Source: Streptomyces albipurpureus (GTDB lineage Bacteria; Actinomycetota; Actinomycetes; Streptomycetales; Streptomycetaceae). From it: 64,000 bases of DNA. This document shows, in pieces, positions 42,273 to 52,107 of this stretch. The position numbers were made by a program, and so were the translations under genes. The stretch is taken from the NCBI RefSeq assembly GCF_023701525.1, contig NZ_JAMQAW010000030.1:1-64000 (forward strand). The letters run 5' to 3'. Below the pieces are notes generated by a model that saw only the letters and a list, made by a program, of their open reading frames with translations, searched no databases and was not told the DNA's origin. Every line of letters begins with the position of its first letter. The stretch's first letter is position 1.

Positions 42273-43778
42273 ATGACGGCCACCACCGCCGAGACCGACC
42301 CGGCCACCACCGGGGGGCACCCCCAACGCTGGCTGATCCTCGGCGTCATCTGCCTCGCCCAGCTCGTCGTACTGCTCGACAACACCGTTCTGAGCGTGGC
42401 CATCCCCTCCCTCACCAGGGAACTCGACGCCTCCGCCACCGACATCCAATGGATGATCAACGCCTACTCGCTGGTCCAGTCGGGCCTGCTGCTCACGGCG
42501 GGCAACGCGGCGGACCGCTATGGCCGCAAGAAGATGCTGATAGCCGGACTCGCCCTGTTCGGCGTTGGCTCGCTGGCCGCGGGGCTCGCCCAATCCTCCG
42601 ACCAACTGATCGCCGCCCGGGCGGGCATGGGCATCGGCGGCGCACTGCTGATGACCACCACCCTCGCGGTCGTCGTCACCATCTTCGATGACACCGAGCG
42701 GGTCAAGGCCATCGGCCTCTGGGCGACCGTCAACTCCCTCGGCTTCGCCGCCGGCCCGCTGATCGGCGGAATGATGCTCAACCACTTCTGGTGGGGCGCG
42801 ATCTTCCTGATCAACCTCCCGGTGGTGGCGCTGGGACTGTTCGCCGCCGTCGTACTCGTACCGGAATCCAAGAACCCGCAGGGCGACCGCCCCGATCTCC
42901 TGGGCGCGGTGCTCTCCACGATCGGGATGACGGCGGTGGTGTACGCGATCATCTCCGGCCCCGAGCACGGCTGGACCTCCACCCACGTACTGCTCTCGGC
43001 CGCGCTGGGCGTCCTGGTGCTGGGCGCCTTCGTACGGTGGGAGCTGAGCATTCCGTATCCGATGCTCGATATGCACTTCTTCCGCAACCAGCGCTTCATC
43101 GGGGCGGTCGCCGGAGCGATCCTCGTCGCGTTCGGCATGGGTGGCTCCCTCTTCCTGCTCACCCAGCACCTCCAGTTCGTCCTGGGATACGGACCGCTGG
43201 ACGCCGGGCTGCGCACAGCGCCCTTCGCGCTCTCCATCGTCGCGCTCAACCTCACCGGGGTCGGCGCACGGCTGGTGCGCCGGATCGGAACGCCGGCGAC
43301 CATCGCCATCGGTATGGTCCTGGTGTCATCCGGACTGACCGCCGTCGCCCTTCTCGGCGACGACTACAGCGGAATGCTGCTCGGGCTGGTGGCCATGGGC
43401 GCGGGAGTCGCGTTCTCCATGCCCGCCATGGCCAACGCGATCATGAGCGCGATCCCACCGGCGAAAGCAGGCGTGGGGGCGGGCATCAACGGCACCCTGG
43501 CGGAGTTCGGCAACGGCCTGGGCGTCGCCATCCTCGGCGCGGTGCTCAACTCCCGCTTCGCCGCGCTGGTACCGACCGTGATGGGTGCTGCCTCGCTGCC
43601 GGCCGCACTCGCCGCGGCGACCAGCGACGGCGAACGGGAACGGATCACGGACGCCTTCGCCGCCGGTTTGGAGACCAGCCAACTGGTCGGGGCCGTCGCC
43701 GTGCTGGCCGGTGGACTCCTGGCCGCCCTGCTGCTGCGCCGGGCTGAGCGGGCAGACTCCCTCAAGGCCGCGCAGTAG
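42273..43778 (+). CDS. MFS drug exporter, DHA2 (14-span) type
   Basis: 501 residues, about fourteen membrane spans. Motifs: LDNTVLSVAIPSLTREL (motif D1-like), AADRYGRKKMLIAG (motif A), GFAAGPLIGG (motif C of antiporters). Likely proton/drug antiporter. AAGGAG precedes the ATG; the operator lies just upstream. Co-oriented with the TetR gene 131 bases later, a common self-resistance arrangement. Confidence 0.9.
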   Translation: MTATTAETDPATTGGHPQRWLILGVICLAQLVVLLDNTVLSVAIPSLTRELDASATDIQWMINAYSLVQSGLLLTAGNAADRYGRKKMLIAGLALFGVGSLAAGLAQSSDQLIAARAGMGIGGALLMTTTLAVVVTIFDDTERVKAIGLWATVNSLGFAAGPLIGGMMLNHFWWGAIFLINLPVVALGLFAAVVLVPESKNPQGDRPDLLGAVLSTIGMTAVVYAIISGPEHGWTSTHVLLSAALGVLVLGAFVRWELSIPYPMLDMHFFRNQRFIGAVAGAILVAFGMGGSLFLLTQHLQFVLGYGPLDAGLRTAPFALSIVALNLTGVGARLVRRIGTPATIAIGMVLVSSGLTAVALLGDDYSGMLLGLVAMGAGVAFSMPAMANAIMSAIPPAKAGVGAGINGTLAEFGNGLGVAILGAVLNSRFAALVPTVMGAASLPAALAAATSDGERERITDAFAAGLETSQLVGAVAVLAGGLLAALLLRRAERADSLKAAQ

Positions 43779-43909
43779 CCCGCTGGGAAGATCGCCCGGG
43801 TGCGGGAGTCAGCGGACCCCCGGCCACGGCATAGCATCGAGAGCCGGATGGACCAGGGCATTTCTCCCCACCCATCCGACCTTCTGACCCAATCGAGGAG
43901 GATGGCGCG

Positions 43910-44680
43910 ATGGTGAGTGCGGCCGACCGAGCGAAGGGGCCCGCGCGGTCCAGTGTGTGGCTGGATGAACAGCGGGGCCGCACCCGCAAACAGGCCCAGC
44001 CCGCAGGGCTCGACCGCGCCAAGATCGTCGACGCGACGGTACGACTGCTCGACTCGGAAGGGGCCGCCCGCTTCTCGATGCGGCGGCTGGCCGCCGAACT
44101 GGAGGTCACGGCGATGTCGGTCTACTGGTACGTGGACACCAAGGACGATCTCCTGGAACTCGCCCTGGACGCGGTGTTCGCGACGGTACGCGCGCCTGAT
44201 GTCTCCACCCCAGGGGAGTGGCGGGAGCAACTGCGGGCGCTCGCCGTCTCCTATCGGGCAGCGCTGGTACGCCACCCCTGGGCCTCCTCGCTGATCGGAA
44301 CGTTTCTGAACATCGGCCCCCACTCGATCGCCTTCGCCCTGTCCACACAGCAGGTCATGCGCAACACGGGGTTGTCACCGCGCGGGCAGCGGGGCGCCCT
44401 CGCCGCGGTACTCCAGTTCATCTATGGATTCGGCACTCACGAAGGGCACTTCATCCAGCGGTGCGACGCCGCGGGGATGAGCCAGGACGAGTTCATCCGC
44501 GAGGCGATGGTCACGGTCAACGAGGAGCCGGGGTTGAAGGAGAGCTTTGAGACCATGGCGTATCTGAACGAGACCCGCAGCGAGAACACGGTGTCGCAGC
44601 AACAGGACCAGGACTTTGACTGCGCACTTGAGCTCCTGGTGGCCGGCATCGAGGCCATGGCGGCCAGGGAACGGGCTTAG
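43910..44680 (+). CDS. TetR-family regulator
   Basis: 256 residues. HTH DRAKIVDATVRLLDSEGAAR and MRRLAAELEVTAMSVYWYVD, TKDDLLELALDAVF; a TetR_C-type ligand domain follows. GAGGAGG precedes the ATG. Most likely regulates the exporter at 42273 through the operator at 42230 and perhaps also the converging exporter at 44692. Confidence 0.87.
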   Translation: MVSAADRAKGPARSSVWLDEQRGRTRKQAQPAGLDRAKIVDATVRLLDSEGAARFSMRRLAAELEVTAMSVYWYVDTKDDLLELALDAVFATVRAPDVSTPGEWREQLRALAVSYRAALVRHPWASSLIGTFLNIGPHSIAFALSTQQVMRNTGLSPRGQRGALAAVLQFIYGFGTHEGHFIQRCDAAGMSQDEFIREAMVTVNEEPGLKESFETMAYLNETRSENTVSQQQDQDFDCALELLVAGIEAMAARERA

Positions 44681-44691
44681 GGCCCCAGGGA

Positions 44692-46281
44692 TCAGGATTT
44701 CCTGGCCACGGGGTCGGGCGTCTGGTGGTTCTTCAGCGCGACTTCCTTGATGAAGATCATCAGCACCAGCGCCACCAGCGCGAACGGCGCCGAGTAGAAG
44801 AACACATCGGCCACGCCGTGCCCGTACGCCCCTTCCAGCACCGTACGCATCGGCTCGGGCACCACCGTCAGATCGGGGATGCCGCCCCCCGCGGTCCCGC
44901 CTTCGCCCAATCCCGCGCCACGCGGGCCCAGATCGGCGATTCCGGTCTCCACATGGTGGGTGATTCTGGTGCTCAGGATCGCGCCCAGGGCCGAGACCCC
45001 GATCGCGCCGCCCAGCGAGCGGAAGAAGGTCACCACGGAGGACGCCGCACCCAGGTCCTGCGGTGCCACCTGGTTCTGGACGCAGAGCACCAGGTTCTGC
45101 ATCACCATCCCCAGGCCGAGCCCCAGCACGGTCATATGGAGGGCGACCAGCCAGTAGTCGGTGTCGTACCGGATCGTCCCCAGCAGGGCCAGGCCCGCCG
45201 TGACCAACGCTCCACCGCTGACGAGCCAGGATTTCCAGCGACCCGTCCTGGTGATCAGTTGACCGGAGAGTGTGGAGGAGAGGAAGAGACCGCCGATCAT
45301 CGGGAAGGTCATCACCCCGGACATGGTCGGCGACTCACCCCGGGCCAGTTGGAAGTACTGGCTGAAGAACACCGTGCCGGCGAACATCGAGACGCCGACG
45401 AAGAGCGATGCCAGCGAGGCGAGGGTGATGGTGCGGTTGCGGAACAGCCGCAGCGGGATGATCGGTTCACTGGCCCGGGACTCGACGTAGACAAAGGCCA
45501 GGCCGAACGCCAGCGCTCCACCGATCATCGCCGCCGTCTGCCAGGACAGCCAGGCGTACCGATCACCGGCGAAGGTCACCCAGATCAGCAGCAGCGAGAC
45601 CGCCGCACTGACCAGGAACGCTCCCGTCCAGTCGATCTTCACGGGGCGTTTGACCACGGGCAGGCTCAGCGTCTTCTGGAGGACGAAGAGAGCGATCAAC
45701 GAAAACGGCACACCGACCAGGAAGCACCAGCGCCAGCCGAGCCACTCGGTATCGGTGATCACACCGCCGAGCAGCGGTCCGCCCACCGTCGCCAGCGCGA
45801 AGGTCGCTCCCAGATAGCCGCTGTACCGGCCACGCTCCCGGGGGGAGATCATCGCCGCCATGATGATCTGCGCCAGCGCGGAGAGGCCACCGACCCCAAC
45901 GCCCTGGATGACTCGGCAGGCGATCAGCGCCTCGGTGCTCTGGGCGAGCCCGGCAAGTACGGAACCCGCCGCGTAGATCAACAGGGATATCTGGACCAGC
46001 AGCTTCTTGCTGAACAGATCGGCCAGTTTGCCCCAGAGCGGTGTGGTCGCCGTCATGGAGAGCAGCGTCGCCGTCACCACCCAGGTGTACGCGCTCTGCC
46101 CTCCGCCGAGGTCGCCGATGATCTGCGGCAGGGCGTTGGTGACGACCGTGGACGACAGAATGGCGACGAACATGCCGAGCAGCAGCCCGGAGAGCGCCTC
46201 CATGATCTGTCGATGGGTCATCGGCGGTATGTCGACCGGACTATGACCTCCTCGTACACCGGATGGTGCGGTCGTGGCCAT
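44692..46281 (-). CDS. MFS drug exporter, EmrB/QacA (DHA2) type
   Basis: 529 residues, fourteen spans. Antiporter motifs: FVAILSSTVVTNALPQIIGD, GKLADLFSKKLL, ATVGGPLLGG. ATG at 46281 chosen: AGAGG sits 6 bases before it; the frame opens earlier with a GTG at 46308 that lacks support. Second gene of a MarR-MFS operon on the minus strand. Substrate unknown. Confidence 0.9.
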   Translation of the reverse strand: MATTAPSGVRGGHSPVDIPPMTHRQIMEALSGLLLGMFVAILSSTVVTNALPQIIGDLGGGQSAYTWVVTATLLSMTATTPLWGKLADLFSKKLLVQISLLIYAAGSVLAGLAQSTEALIACRVIQGVGVGGLSALAQIIMAAMISPRERGRYSGYLGATFALATVGGPLLGGVITDTEWLGWRWCFLVGVPFSLIALFVLQKTLSLPVVKRPVKIDWTGAFLVSAAVSLLLIWVTFAGDRYAWLSWQTAAMIGGALAFGLAFVYVESRASEPIIPLRLFRNRTITLASLASLFVGVSMFAGTVFFSQYFQLARGESPTMSGVMTFPMIGGLFLSSTLSGQLITRTGRWKSWLVSGGALVTAGLALLGTIRYDTDYWLVALHMTVLGLGLGMVMQNLVLCVQNQVAPQDLGAASSVVTFFRSLGGAIGVSALGAILSTRITHHVETGIADLGPRGAGLGEGGTAGGGIPDLTVVPEPMRTVLEGAYGHGVADVFFYSAPFALVALVLMIFIKEVALKNHQTPDPVARKS

Positions 46282-46377
46282 GGGCATCCTCTGCTTCTGC
46301 TGCGTCACGTGGGCGTGGCCGTCACATGGAAGTGCGGGAAGGGCGAAGGGCCCGGGCCTCGGTGGCCCGGAGCGGCA

Positions 46378-47079
46378 CTAGGCCCGAAGGGGAGTAGGAG
46401 CCTGGAGCTCGGCGTGATCGAGTACCTGGCAGGTCGGGAAGTCGACGGACCCCAGAGGCCGGTCGGCCGGAGACTGCACGGCCGGGTCCGCAAGGGGGTC
46501 CGCCGGAAGCCGATCGGCCGGGGGCAGCACGTCGGGGTCCGCAAGGGGATCGGCCGGAGACTGCGCGGCCGGGTCCGGAGTCCGAGGGACCGGGGGCTGT
46601 GTGGGGAGGGCGTCAGTGGAATCGCGCGGATGCCGGATCGTGGAGAGCGACCGGCAGTCCCCGAAGGAGTCCCGCAGCCGGGCGAGCAGGGCGTTGAGCT
46701 GGCCCACGTCGTCATCGGACCAATCGTGGAGCGTGCGGGCGAACATCTCGGTCGTACGCCGTGCGAGTTCATCGATCACGTCCTTGCCCGCCGGGGTCAG
46801 CCGCAGAATGCGGGACCTCCGATCACCGGGGTCCGGGCAGCGTTCGATCCAGCCGCGCTCAGCGGCGTGGGCGACATGCCTACTGGTCACCGACATATCG
46901 ACGGCGAGCAACTCGGCCATGGCGCTGAGGCGCATCTGGCCGTTGCGATGAAGCAGGGCGAGCACCGCGGCGGGCCCGGAAGGGCAGTCGACCGGAAGCG
47001 TCCGCGCGAGTGCTCGCCGCAGTGCTCCGATGGCGCTGAGCTCACGCGCCAACTCCGCGTAATGACTGTCTGCGGCCAC
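46378..47079 (-). CDS. MarR-family regulator with proline-rich C-terminal repeat
   Basis: 233 residues. Winged helix: RLSAMAELLAVDMSVTSRHV with AERGWIERCPDPGDRRSRIL. After about residue 160 comes a repetitive tail with PADPLADPDVLPPADRLPAD-type units, unusual for MarR. GTG at 47079 preferred over ATG at 47118, because the latter lies in the operator/promoter zone and GGGGAGGG fits the GTG. Precedes the EmrB-type exporter, which it probably represses. Confidence 0.85.
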   Translation of the reverse strand: MAADSHYAELARELSAIGALRRALARTLPVDCPSGPAAVLALLHRNGQMRLSAMAELLAVDMSVTSRHVAHAAERGWIERCPDPGDRRSRILRLTPAGKDVIDELARRTTEMFARTLHDWSDDDVGQLNALLARLRDSFGDCRSLSTIRHPRDSTDALPTQPPVPRTPDPAAQSPADPLADPDVLPPADRLPADPLADPAVQSPADRPLGSVDFPTCQVLDHAELQAPTPLRA

Positions 47080-47100
47080 TCCGCCGACCCTCCCCTGATT

Positions 47101-47143
47101 GTTGCTTAGGGCAACCATAGAGACTGTTGGTTGCTACAGGCAA
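47101..47143 (-). promoter_or_regulatory. MarR operators and promoter
   Basis: GTTGC-TTAGG-GCAAC (47101-47115) and GTTGC-TACAG-GCAA (47130-47143) are spaced about 29 bases. On the minus strand TTGCCT-N18-TATGGT is a possible promoter lying between and over them, giving autorepression. Confidence 0.7.
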
Positions 47144-47341
47144 ATGAAATGCGGGCTTACAGGAGTAAAGGAAGCCCAAAGAAGTCCCACCCTCGAAAGG
47201 CCCGGGCCCTCTCGCCCCTCCCATCCCTCGTGAACCGAGGGAGGCGTGCTGGGTCGTGAACGGAGGTAGGCGTTCTCGGCGCGGGGTCGGCGGTCGGATC
47301 CGGGGTCGGTGATGTCGATGTCGCGGTGGGGCCCTTGGCTG

Positions 47342-48196
47342 TCAGCGCTCGACGGGGTCGGTCCCAGTCCGCCAGATGAAGACCTCGGTACTCGGCTGGC
47401 GCTCGGAGAACCGGCCCGACGGGGAAGACTCCAGCAGCAGCTGGCGAAGGTCGGACTCGAAGTCGTCCCGGCGGGCTCCGAACAGATGCGGAGCCGATGA
47501 CGACATCGAGAACGCCCAGGCGACCACGTCGTCAGATGTCCGTTCCCATGCCTGCCCGCCGGGAGCGACACGGCGCTCCGGGCCGGAGAAACCCGCTCGG
47601 GCGAGCACCGCGGCCTCACCACCGGGGGTCCCAGCCAGCAGCACGCCCTGGCCGGCTCGTCGCACCGGCCCCAGATACTGCCTGACCAGCTCGTCGATCT
47701 CGGCATAGGGCACGGCCGGGTAGGGCAGCCCGGCGACGGATCTCACCTCTGTCTTCACATCCGAGATATGCACCAGCGCCCCGCCGGGTCGCAGCATCCC
47801 CCGTACGGTCATCGCCACCAGCTCCCGGTCCATCCAGTGGAAGGACTGGGCGAAGGTCGCCACGGTGAAGGTGCCGAGACCCGCGGGCAGTTCCTCGGCC
47901 CGGGCCCGCACCCATCGGGCCTTTCCGGCGACTCCCGCCTCGCTGGCCCCTCGCTCGGCCTCGGCGATCATCCCGCTGTCCGGGTCCACCCCGACGATCT
48001 CGCTGAACACCTCGGCCAGCCGCAGAGCGAGGGTCCCCGGCCCGCACCCCACGTCGAGAAGGCGTCCACGCCCATCGAGCCCCAGCGCCCCGGTGAGCAC
48101 ATCCACGAGTCCGGGTGCGTAGGGGAGCCTTCCGCGCTCGTAGTAACTGGCCGCACCCAGGAACAGCGTGTCGTCCCACACCCAGTCAGCAGCCAT
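47342..48196 (-). CDS. SAM-dependent methyltransferase, 284 aa
   Basis: Class I fold with SAM motif GRLLDVGCGPGTLALRLAEV, acidic end GVDPDSGM, and LRPGGALVHISD post-motif. Probably methylates a small molecule; no partner enzymes nearby. ATG at 48196. The C-terminus (SERQPSTEVFIWRTGTDPVE) is typical of the Methyltransf_11 group in Streptomyces. The preceding 260 bases back to the MarR gene are empty. Confidence 0.88.
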   Translation of the reverse strand: MAADWVWDDTLFLGAASYYERGRLPYAPGLVDVLTGALGLDGRGRLLDVGCGPGTLALRLAEVFSEIVGVDPDSGMIAEAERGASEAGVAGKARWVRARAEELPAGLGTFTVATFAQSFHWMDRELVAMTVRGMLRPGGALVHISDVKTEVRSVAGLPYPAVPYAEIDELVRQYLGPVRRAGQGVLLAGTPGGEAAVLARAGFSGPERRVAPGGQAWERTSDDVVAWAFSMSSSAPHLFGARRDDFESDLRQLLLESSPSGRFSERQPSTEVFIWRTGTDPVER

Positions 48197-48503
48197 ATCC
48201 GCCCACCGTCATCCACAGGGATCGTGCTCAGCGGCTCCGATGATTCCACGGCCCGCACCATCTGGCCTGGGCAAGCGCGTCAGCTCCTCGCCCTGGGTAC
48301 GGTGGCCACCCCTGACCACACTCACGCCCGCATCGCACTGATTCCCATCAAGCCCAAGCACCTCAAGGGCCCTCAGAGCCCTCAAGAGTCTTCAAGGACA
48401 ACAGCTCTCGCCCATCCAGTGGCCCCGCACAGTGCTGCAACCGTTCGAATTCGGTCGCCCCGGGGTTGGGCGGGAAACGAGGGATTCGCTAGGGTCGTGG
48501 CCC

Positions 48504-48725
48504 ATGGCACACAACCCGCATGCTCCCCAAGGCCAGGGCCCCGAGGGCAACTACGACCCCGCGGGCAGCACCCAGATGTTCCGCGCGTTCGTCGACGAGG
48601 CGGCACCCCAGGGTGGCCGTCGACGCGCGGCGGCTCCGAAGTCCGGCCCCAGCATGGGACTGATCATCGGTGTGGTCGCGGCGGTCGTGGTGGTCGCGGC
48701 GGTGGCCTGGCTGGCCATCAGGTAG
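48504..48725 (+). CDS. Small membrane-anchored protein, 73 aa
   Basis: MAHNPHAPQGQGPEGNYDPA, a polar N-terminal half with a basic patch, and a C-terminal hydrophobic helix GLIIGVVAAVVVVAAVAWLA. Conserved-looking short tail-anchored protein of Streptomyces. Function unknown. Alone between the methyltransferase and the sigma-factor cluster. Confidence 0.75.
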   Translation: MAHNPHAPQGQGPEGNYDPAGSTQMFRAFVDEAAPQGGRRRAAAPKSGPSMGLIIGVVAAVVVVAAVAWLAIR

Positions 48726-49193
48726 GGGCCGACCCGCTCATCTCACCCGTTCACGGGTACGCCGGGGAGCCCGGACTCTCTGTCAGGGCCCGGACGCCTT
48801 GTCAGGGCCAGCACCGCGTCGGGTACGCCCTGGCCGGTGTCACCGGGGCTACTGGCACGCCATGGGCGCCCGGCCGAACCCGTGCTGGTCCCAGAACCTC
48901 GCTCGCGCGTTCCGCGAGAGCTCATGCGATACGGCCCTGGGAGCCCGCCGGGCCGTCCGAGTCGACTCACTCGCCCATGCGGACGGCCACACCACCCAGT
49001 CCCGGAGCACGGGCACCACCCGAGCCGATGCCGGAGATCCGCACGCCGCATCGCGGCAAGGTGCCTCACGCCTGGTCGTCCAACACGGCCGTCCAACGAG
49101 AAGCCCCTGTGCGCCCGGTGGTACTTCCAGAGGTCTGCTGGCCAACGGGCCCCAGAAAAGCCGGCCGTCAGCTAGCAAACCCCTGGAAGGGCG
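48726..49193. other. Gap without a supported gene
   Basis: 468 bases between convergent genes. No hairpin with T-run and no credible frame were found; the sequence looks like non-coding spacer. Confidence 0.4.
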
Positions 49194-50048
49194 TCAGTCG
49201 GAGATCAGGCCTTCTCGCAACTGTGCGAGTGTGCGCGTCAGCAGCCGGGAGACATGCATCTGCGAGATGCCGACCTCTTCCCCGATCTGCGACTGCGTCA
49301 TGTTGGCGAAGAAGCGCAGCATGATGATCTGCCGCTCCCTCGGGGGGAGTTTGGCGAGGAGCGGCTTCAGGGACTCGCGGTACTCAACGCCTTCCAGCGC
49401 TGTGTCCTCGTAGCCCAACCGGTCCGCGAGGGACCCCTCGTTGCCGTCGTCCTCGGGGGACGGCGAGTCCAGCGAGGAGGCGGTGTAGGCGTTGCCCACG
49501 GCGAGGCCGTCGACCACGTCCTCCTCCGACACACCGAGTACGGCGGCCAGTTCGGGCACGGTGGGCGAGCGGTCCAGACGCTGCGCCAGCTCGTCGCTGG
49601 CCTTGGTGAGCGCGAGTCGCAGCTCCTGAAGCCGGCGCGGCACACGCACCGACCACGAGGTGTCGCGGAAGAAACGCTTGATCTCACCCACGACCGTCGG
49701 CATCGCGAACGTGGGGAATTCCACGCCCCGTTCGCAGTCGAAGCGGTCGATCGCCTTGATCAGGCCGATCGTGCCGACCTGGACGATGTCCTCCATCGGC
49801 TCGTTGCGGCTGCGGAACCGGGCCGCTGCGTACCGCACGAGAGGGAGGTTCAGCTCGATGAGCGTGTCACGCACATACGTACGCTCGGGGCTGTCGCCCG
49901 TTCCCGAGTCATCCAGCGCGCGTAGGCGCAGGAACAACGAACGGGAGAGCGTACGAGTGTCGATGACTTCCGAGCTGTCAGGCGTGACAGGTGCGGGAGC
50001 GCTCTTTGTGAGCGTAAGCACCTTCGAGCTGCCCTGTTCTGCGGACAT
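49194..50048 (-). CDS. sigN: SigB/SigF-family sigma factor (probable SigN)
   Basis: 284 residues. Regions 2 ([40 protein letters not shown]), 3 and 4 (RERQIIMLRFFANMTQSQIG) of the general-stress/sporulation group. Directs RNA polymerase to stress or development promoters. MSAEQGSSKVLTLT start from ATG at 50048. Adjacent to a second, SigF-like gene; the sigF-sigN pair occurs in this order in S. coelicolor as I remember it, which is the basis of the symbol. A 236-base gap separates the two. Confidence 0.8.
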   Translation of the reverse strand: MSAEQGSSKVLTLTKSAPAPVTPDSSEVIDTRTLSRSLFLRLRALDDSGTGDSPERTYVRDTLIELNLPLVRYAAARFRSRNEPMEDIVQVGTIGLIKAIDRFDCERGVEFPTFAMPTVVGEIKRFFRDTSWSVRVPRRLQELRLALTKASDELAQRLDRSPTVPELAAVLGVSEEDVVDGLAVGNAYTASSLDSPSPEDDGNEGSLADRLGYEDTALEGVEYRESLKPLLAKLPPRERQIIMLRFFANMTQSQIGEEVGISQMHVSRLLTRTLAQLREGLISD

Positions 50049-50284
50049 GCCACCCCCTTGAGGTCGCGGACGGTCGCGGTGGCCGCGACCAACGGAGGAA
50101 CGCAGCCTGCACCTGAGATACCGGCGTCGAGGCTGCGGCAAACGCGTCTCCCGCAGAATGTCACATGTCGGCAACACGTCGAAACGATTTGTCGATATGA
50201 GTTTGATGAATCCCCGCAGCCAGCAAGGGGTGTGCGGTTATTGATTTGGCCGAAAGTCGCCCGAATGGGTTGTACCCGTTACAG

Positions 50285-51340
50285 CTACGCTTCGATTCTA
50301 TTTGCGGATCGCAATCGGGCGAAGCTGCGGGCCAACAGCCTTGACACATGCATCTGGGATACGCCCAGTTCCTGGCTGATCTGGGACTGCGTCAGATTGC
50401 TGTAATAGCGGAGCATCAGAATCCGCTGCTCCCTCTCGGGCAGTTGTACGAGTAGATGCCTGACGAGATCCCGGTGCTCGACCCCGGCCAGCGCCGGGTC
50501 CTCATAGCCGAGACGGTCGAGCAGCCCCGGCAACCCGTCTCCTTCCTGCGCCGCTTCCAGCGAGGTCGCGTGGTACGAGCGGCCCGCCTCGATGCAGGCG
50601 AGGACCTCGTCCTCGCCGATCTTCAACCGCTCGGCGATCTCGGCGGTCGTGGGGATGCGGCCGTGGAGGGTCGTCAGGTCCTCGGTCGCGCCGTTGACCT
50701 GCACCCACAGTTCATGGAGGCGGCGGGGGACATGGACGGTGCGCACATTGTCCCGGAAGTATCGTTTGATCTCGCCGACGACCGTTGGCATCGCAAACGT
50801 CGGAAACTGGACGCCTCGATCGGGGTCGAAACGGTCGATCGCGTTGATGAGGCCGATCGTGCCGACCTGGATCACATCCTCCATCGGCTCGTTGCGGCTG
50901 CGGAACCTGGCCGCCGCGTACCGCACCAGGGGGAGATTGGCCTCGATCAGAGCGCCGCGCACCCGCGAGTGGTCCGCGGTTCCCGGCTGAAGGCACTTCA
51001 GTTCGCCGAAGAGCACCTGGGTGAGCGCCCGGGTGTCAGCGCCCCTGCTCTGCCGGGCTCGGGGAGCGTCCTCGTCCTCGGACTCGACCAACAGCGGCCC
51101 GTCCGCGGCGGAGATCGCCGCGGAGGGGGTCCCAGACGCCATCGGCGGGGCTGCCGCCGAGCCGGCGAACAGTCCAGGGGTCGAGGCAGCGGTCGTCGCC
51201 CGGACGGGGCCTCCACCCGGGCCCGGCGCAGGGGCCGCCCCTGGCGCCGGGGAACGGGCGGGGAGCGGAGGGGTCACGGACGGGGGTTCGTCAGGGCGCT
51301 CGTTCTGGGGCAGCGCCTGAGGTGCGGTACTGGCCGGCAC
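50285..51340 (-). CDS. sigF: SigB/SigF-family sigma factor (probable sporulation SigF)
   Basis: 351 residues with a long proline/alanine-rich N-terminus (about 1-95) then [40 protein letters not shown] and region 4 [20 protein letters not shown]. SigF is needed for spore maturation in Streptomyces. GTG ([12 protein letters not shown]) at 51340 chosen by AAAGGGG. Almost identical in its core to the next gene, an ancient duplication. Symbol rests on remembered sequence and order. Confidence 0.8.
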   Translation of the reverse strand: MPASTAPQALPQNERPDEPPSVTPPLPARSPAPGAAPAPGPGGGPVRATTAASTPGLFAGSAAAPPMASGTPSAAISAADGPLLVESEDEDAPRARQSRGADTRALTQVLFGELKCLQPGTADHSRVRGALIEANLPLVRYAAARFRSRNEPMEDVIQVGTIGLINAIDRFDPDRGVQFPTFAMPTVVGEIKRYFRDNVRTVHVPRRLHELWVQVNGATEDLTTLHGRIPTTAEIAERLKIGEDEVLACIEAGRSYHATSLEAAQEGDGLPGLLDRLGYEDPALAGVEHRDLVRHLLVQLPEREQRILMLRYYSNLTQSQISQELGVSQMHVSRLLARSFARLRSANRIEA

Positions 51341-51476
51341 GTTACGCCACCCCTTTGCGGTCAACTACGGTCAATTCATCCGTCAAAAGCGGTCATAGCA
51401 TCACAAGACATGTCCACTGTGTGCAAGCACCAGATAACGCCGTGTTGAAGGCAAGTTGGGATTTAAACCTCAAAAA

Positions 51477-51502
51477 GCCCCTCGCCCATGCGGGCGAGGG
51501 GC
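51477..51502 (-). terminator. Intrinsic terminator of the Dabb gene
   Basis: GCCCCTCGCCC/GGGCGAGGGGC, an 11-bp perfect stem with a 4-base loop; on the minus strand it is followed by TTTTTG. A clean intrinsic terminator, 90 bases past the Dabb stop. Confidence 0.85.
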
Positions 51503-51591
51503 CGTTTGAGGACGGTTGGGAAAGTCGTCCCGAGCAGATCAGAGACGGCTGAGAGCCGCCCGAGGTGATAGGGGCGGCAAGAGCCCAAGGC

Positions 51592-51885
51592 TCAGAACTC
51601 GTAGTCGGCGATCACCCACGTGGCGAACTCGCGCCACTGTCCGGCCGCTGCCTGATGCGCCGGATGGTCGATATAGCGCTTCAGCGCATCGTGGTCGATC
51701 ACGGCGGAGTTGATCGCGAAGTCATAGGCGATCGGCCGGTCGGTGATGTTCCAGGCGCACTCCCAGAACTCCAGCTCCGGCACCAGCCCGCCCAGCTTCA
51801 CAAAGGCCTCGGCGGCGGCGATCACCCGCGGCTCATCGCGCTGAACACCCTCATTGAGCTTGAAGAGGACCAGGTGGCGGATCAA
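51592..51885 (-). CDS. Dabb (stress-responsive A/B barrel) protein
   Basis: 97 residues: MIRHLVLFKLNEGVQRDEPR start and the C-terminal YDFAINSAVIDHDALKRYID segment with HPAHQA are diagnostic of Dabb domains. Dimeric ferredoxin-like fold; role in plants is stress-related, in bacteria mostly unknown. Own terminator follows. Upstream of the sigF-like gene on the same strand. Confidence 0.9.
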   Translation of the reverse strand: MIRHLVLFKLNEGVQRDEPRVIAAAEAFVKLGGLVPELEFWECAWNITDRPIAYDFAINSAVIDHDALKRYIDHPAHQAAAGQWREFATWVIADYEF

Positions 51886-51942
51886 GGGGGCACTCCTCAG
51901 GGGTCCGGAGGGCGGCCGGGGTTCTGGTTCACCAGCCGGGTT

Positions 51943-52107
51943 CTAGTTGACCAGCTGGGTCATAAACTCACCGACGCCCTTCGCTGCGTCCGACATGCCC
52001 TCGAAGCCTATCTCCACCAGGTCAGCAGCCCTGGAAGGGGATGTGATGATCGTGTACAGCACGAAGACGACAAGAATGTAGAGAATTACCCTCTTCGCCT
52101 GCACCAT
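51943..52107 (-). CDS. 54-aa conserved-looking membrane peptide
   Basis: Reads MVQAKRVILYILVVFVLYTI, a single membrane span, then an amphipathic tail EIGFEGMSDAAKGVGEFM. GGGGAGG lies upstream. Lies immediately before the Dabb gene on the same strand. Family unknown; likely anchors or modulates a membrane process. Confidence 0.7.
   Translation of the reverse strand: MVQAKRVILYILVVFVLYTIITSPSRAADLVEIGFEGMSDAAKGVGEFMTQLVN

Noticed and set aside
44725-47109. Long plus-strand open frame opposite the exporter and MarR genes
   Set aside because: Histidine/arginine-rich shadow sequence without motifs; the minus strand is clearly coding.
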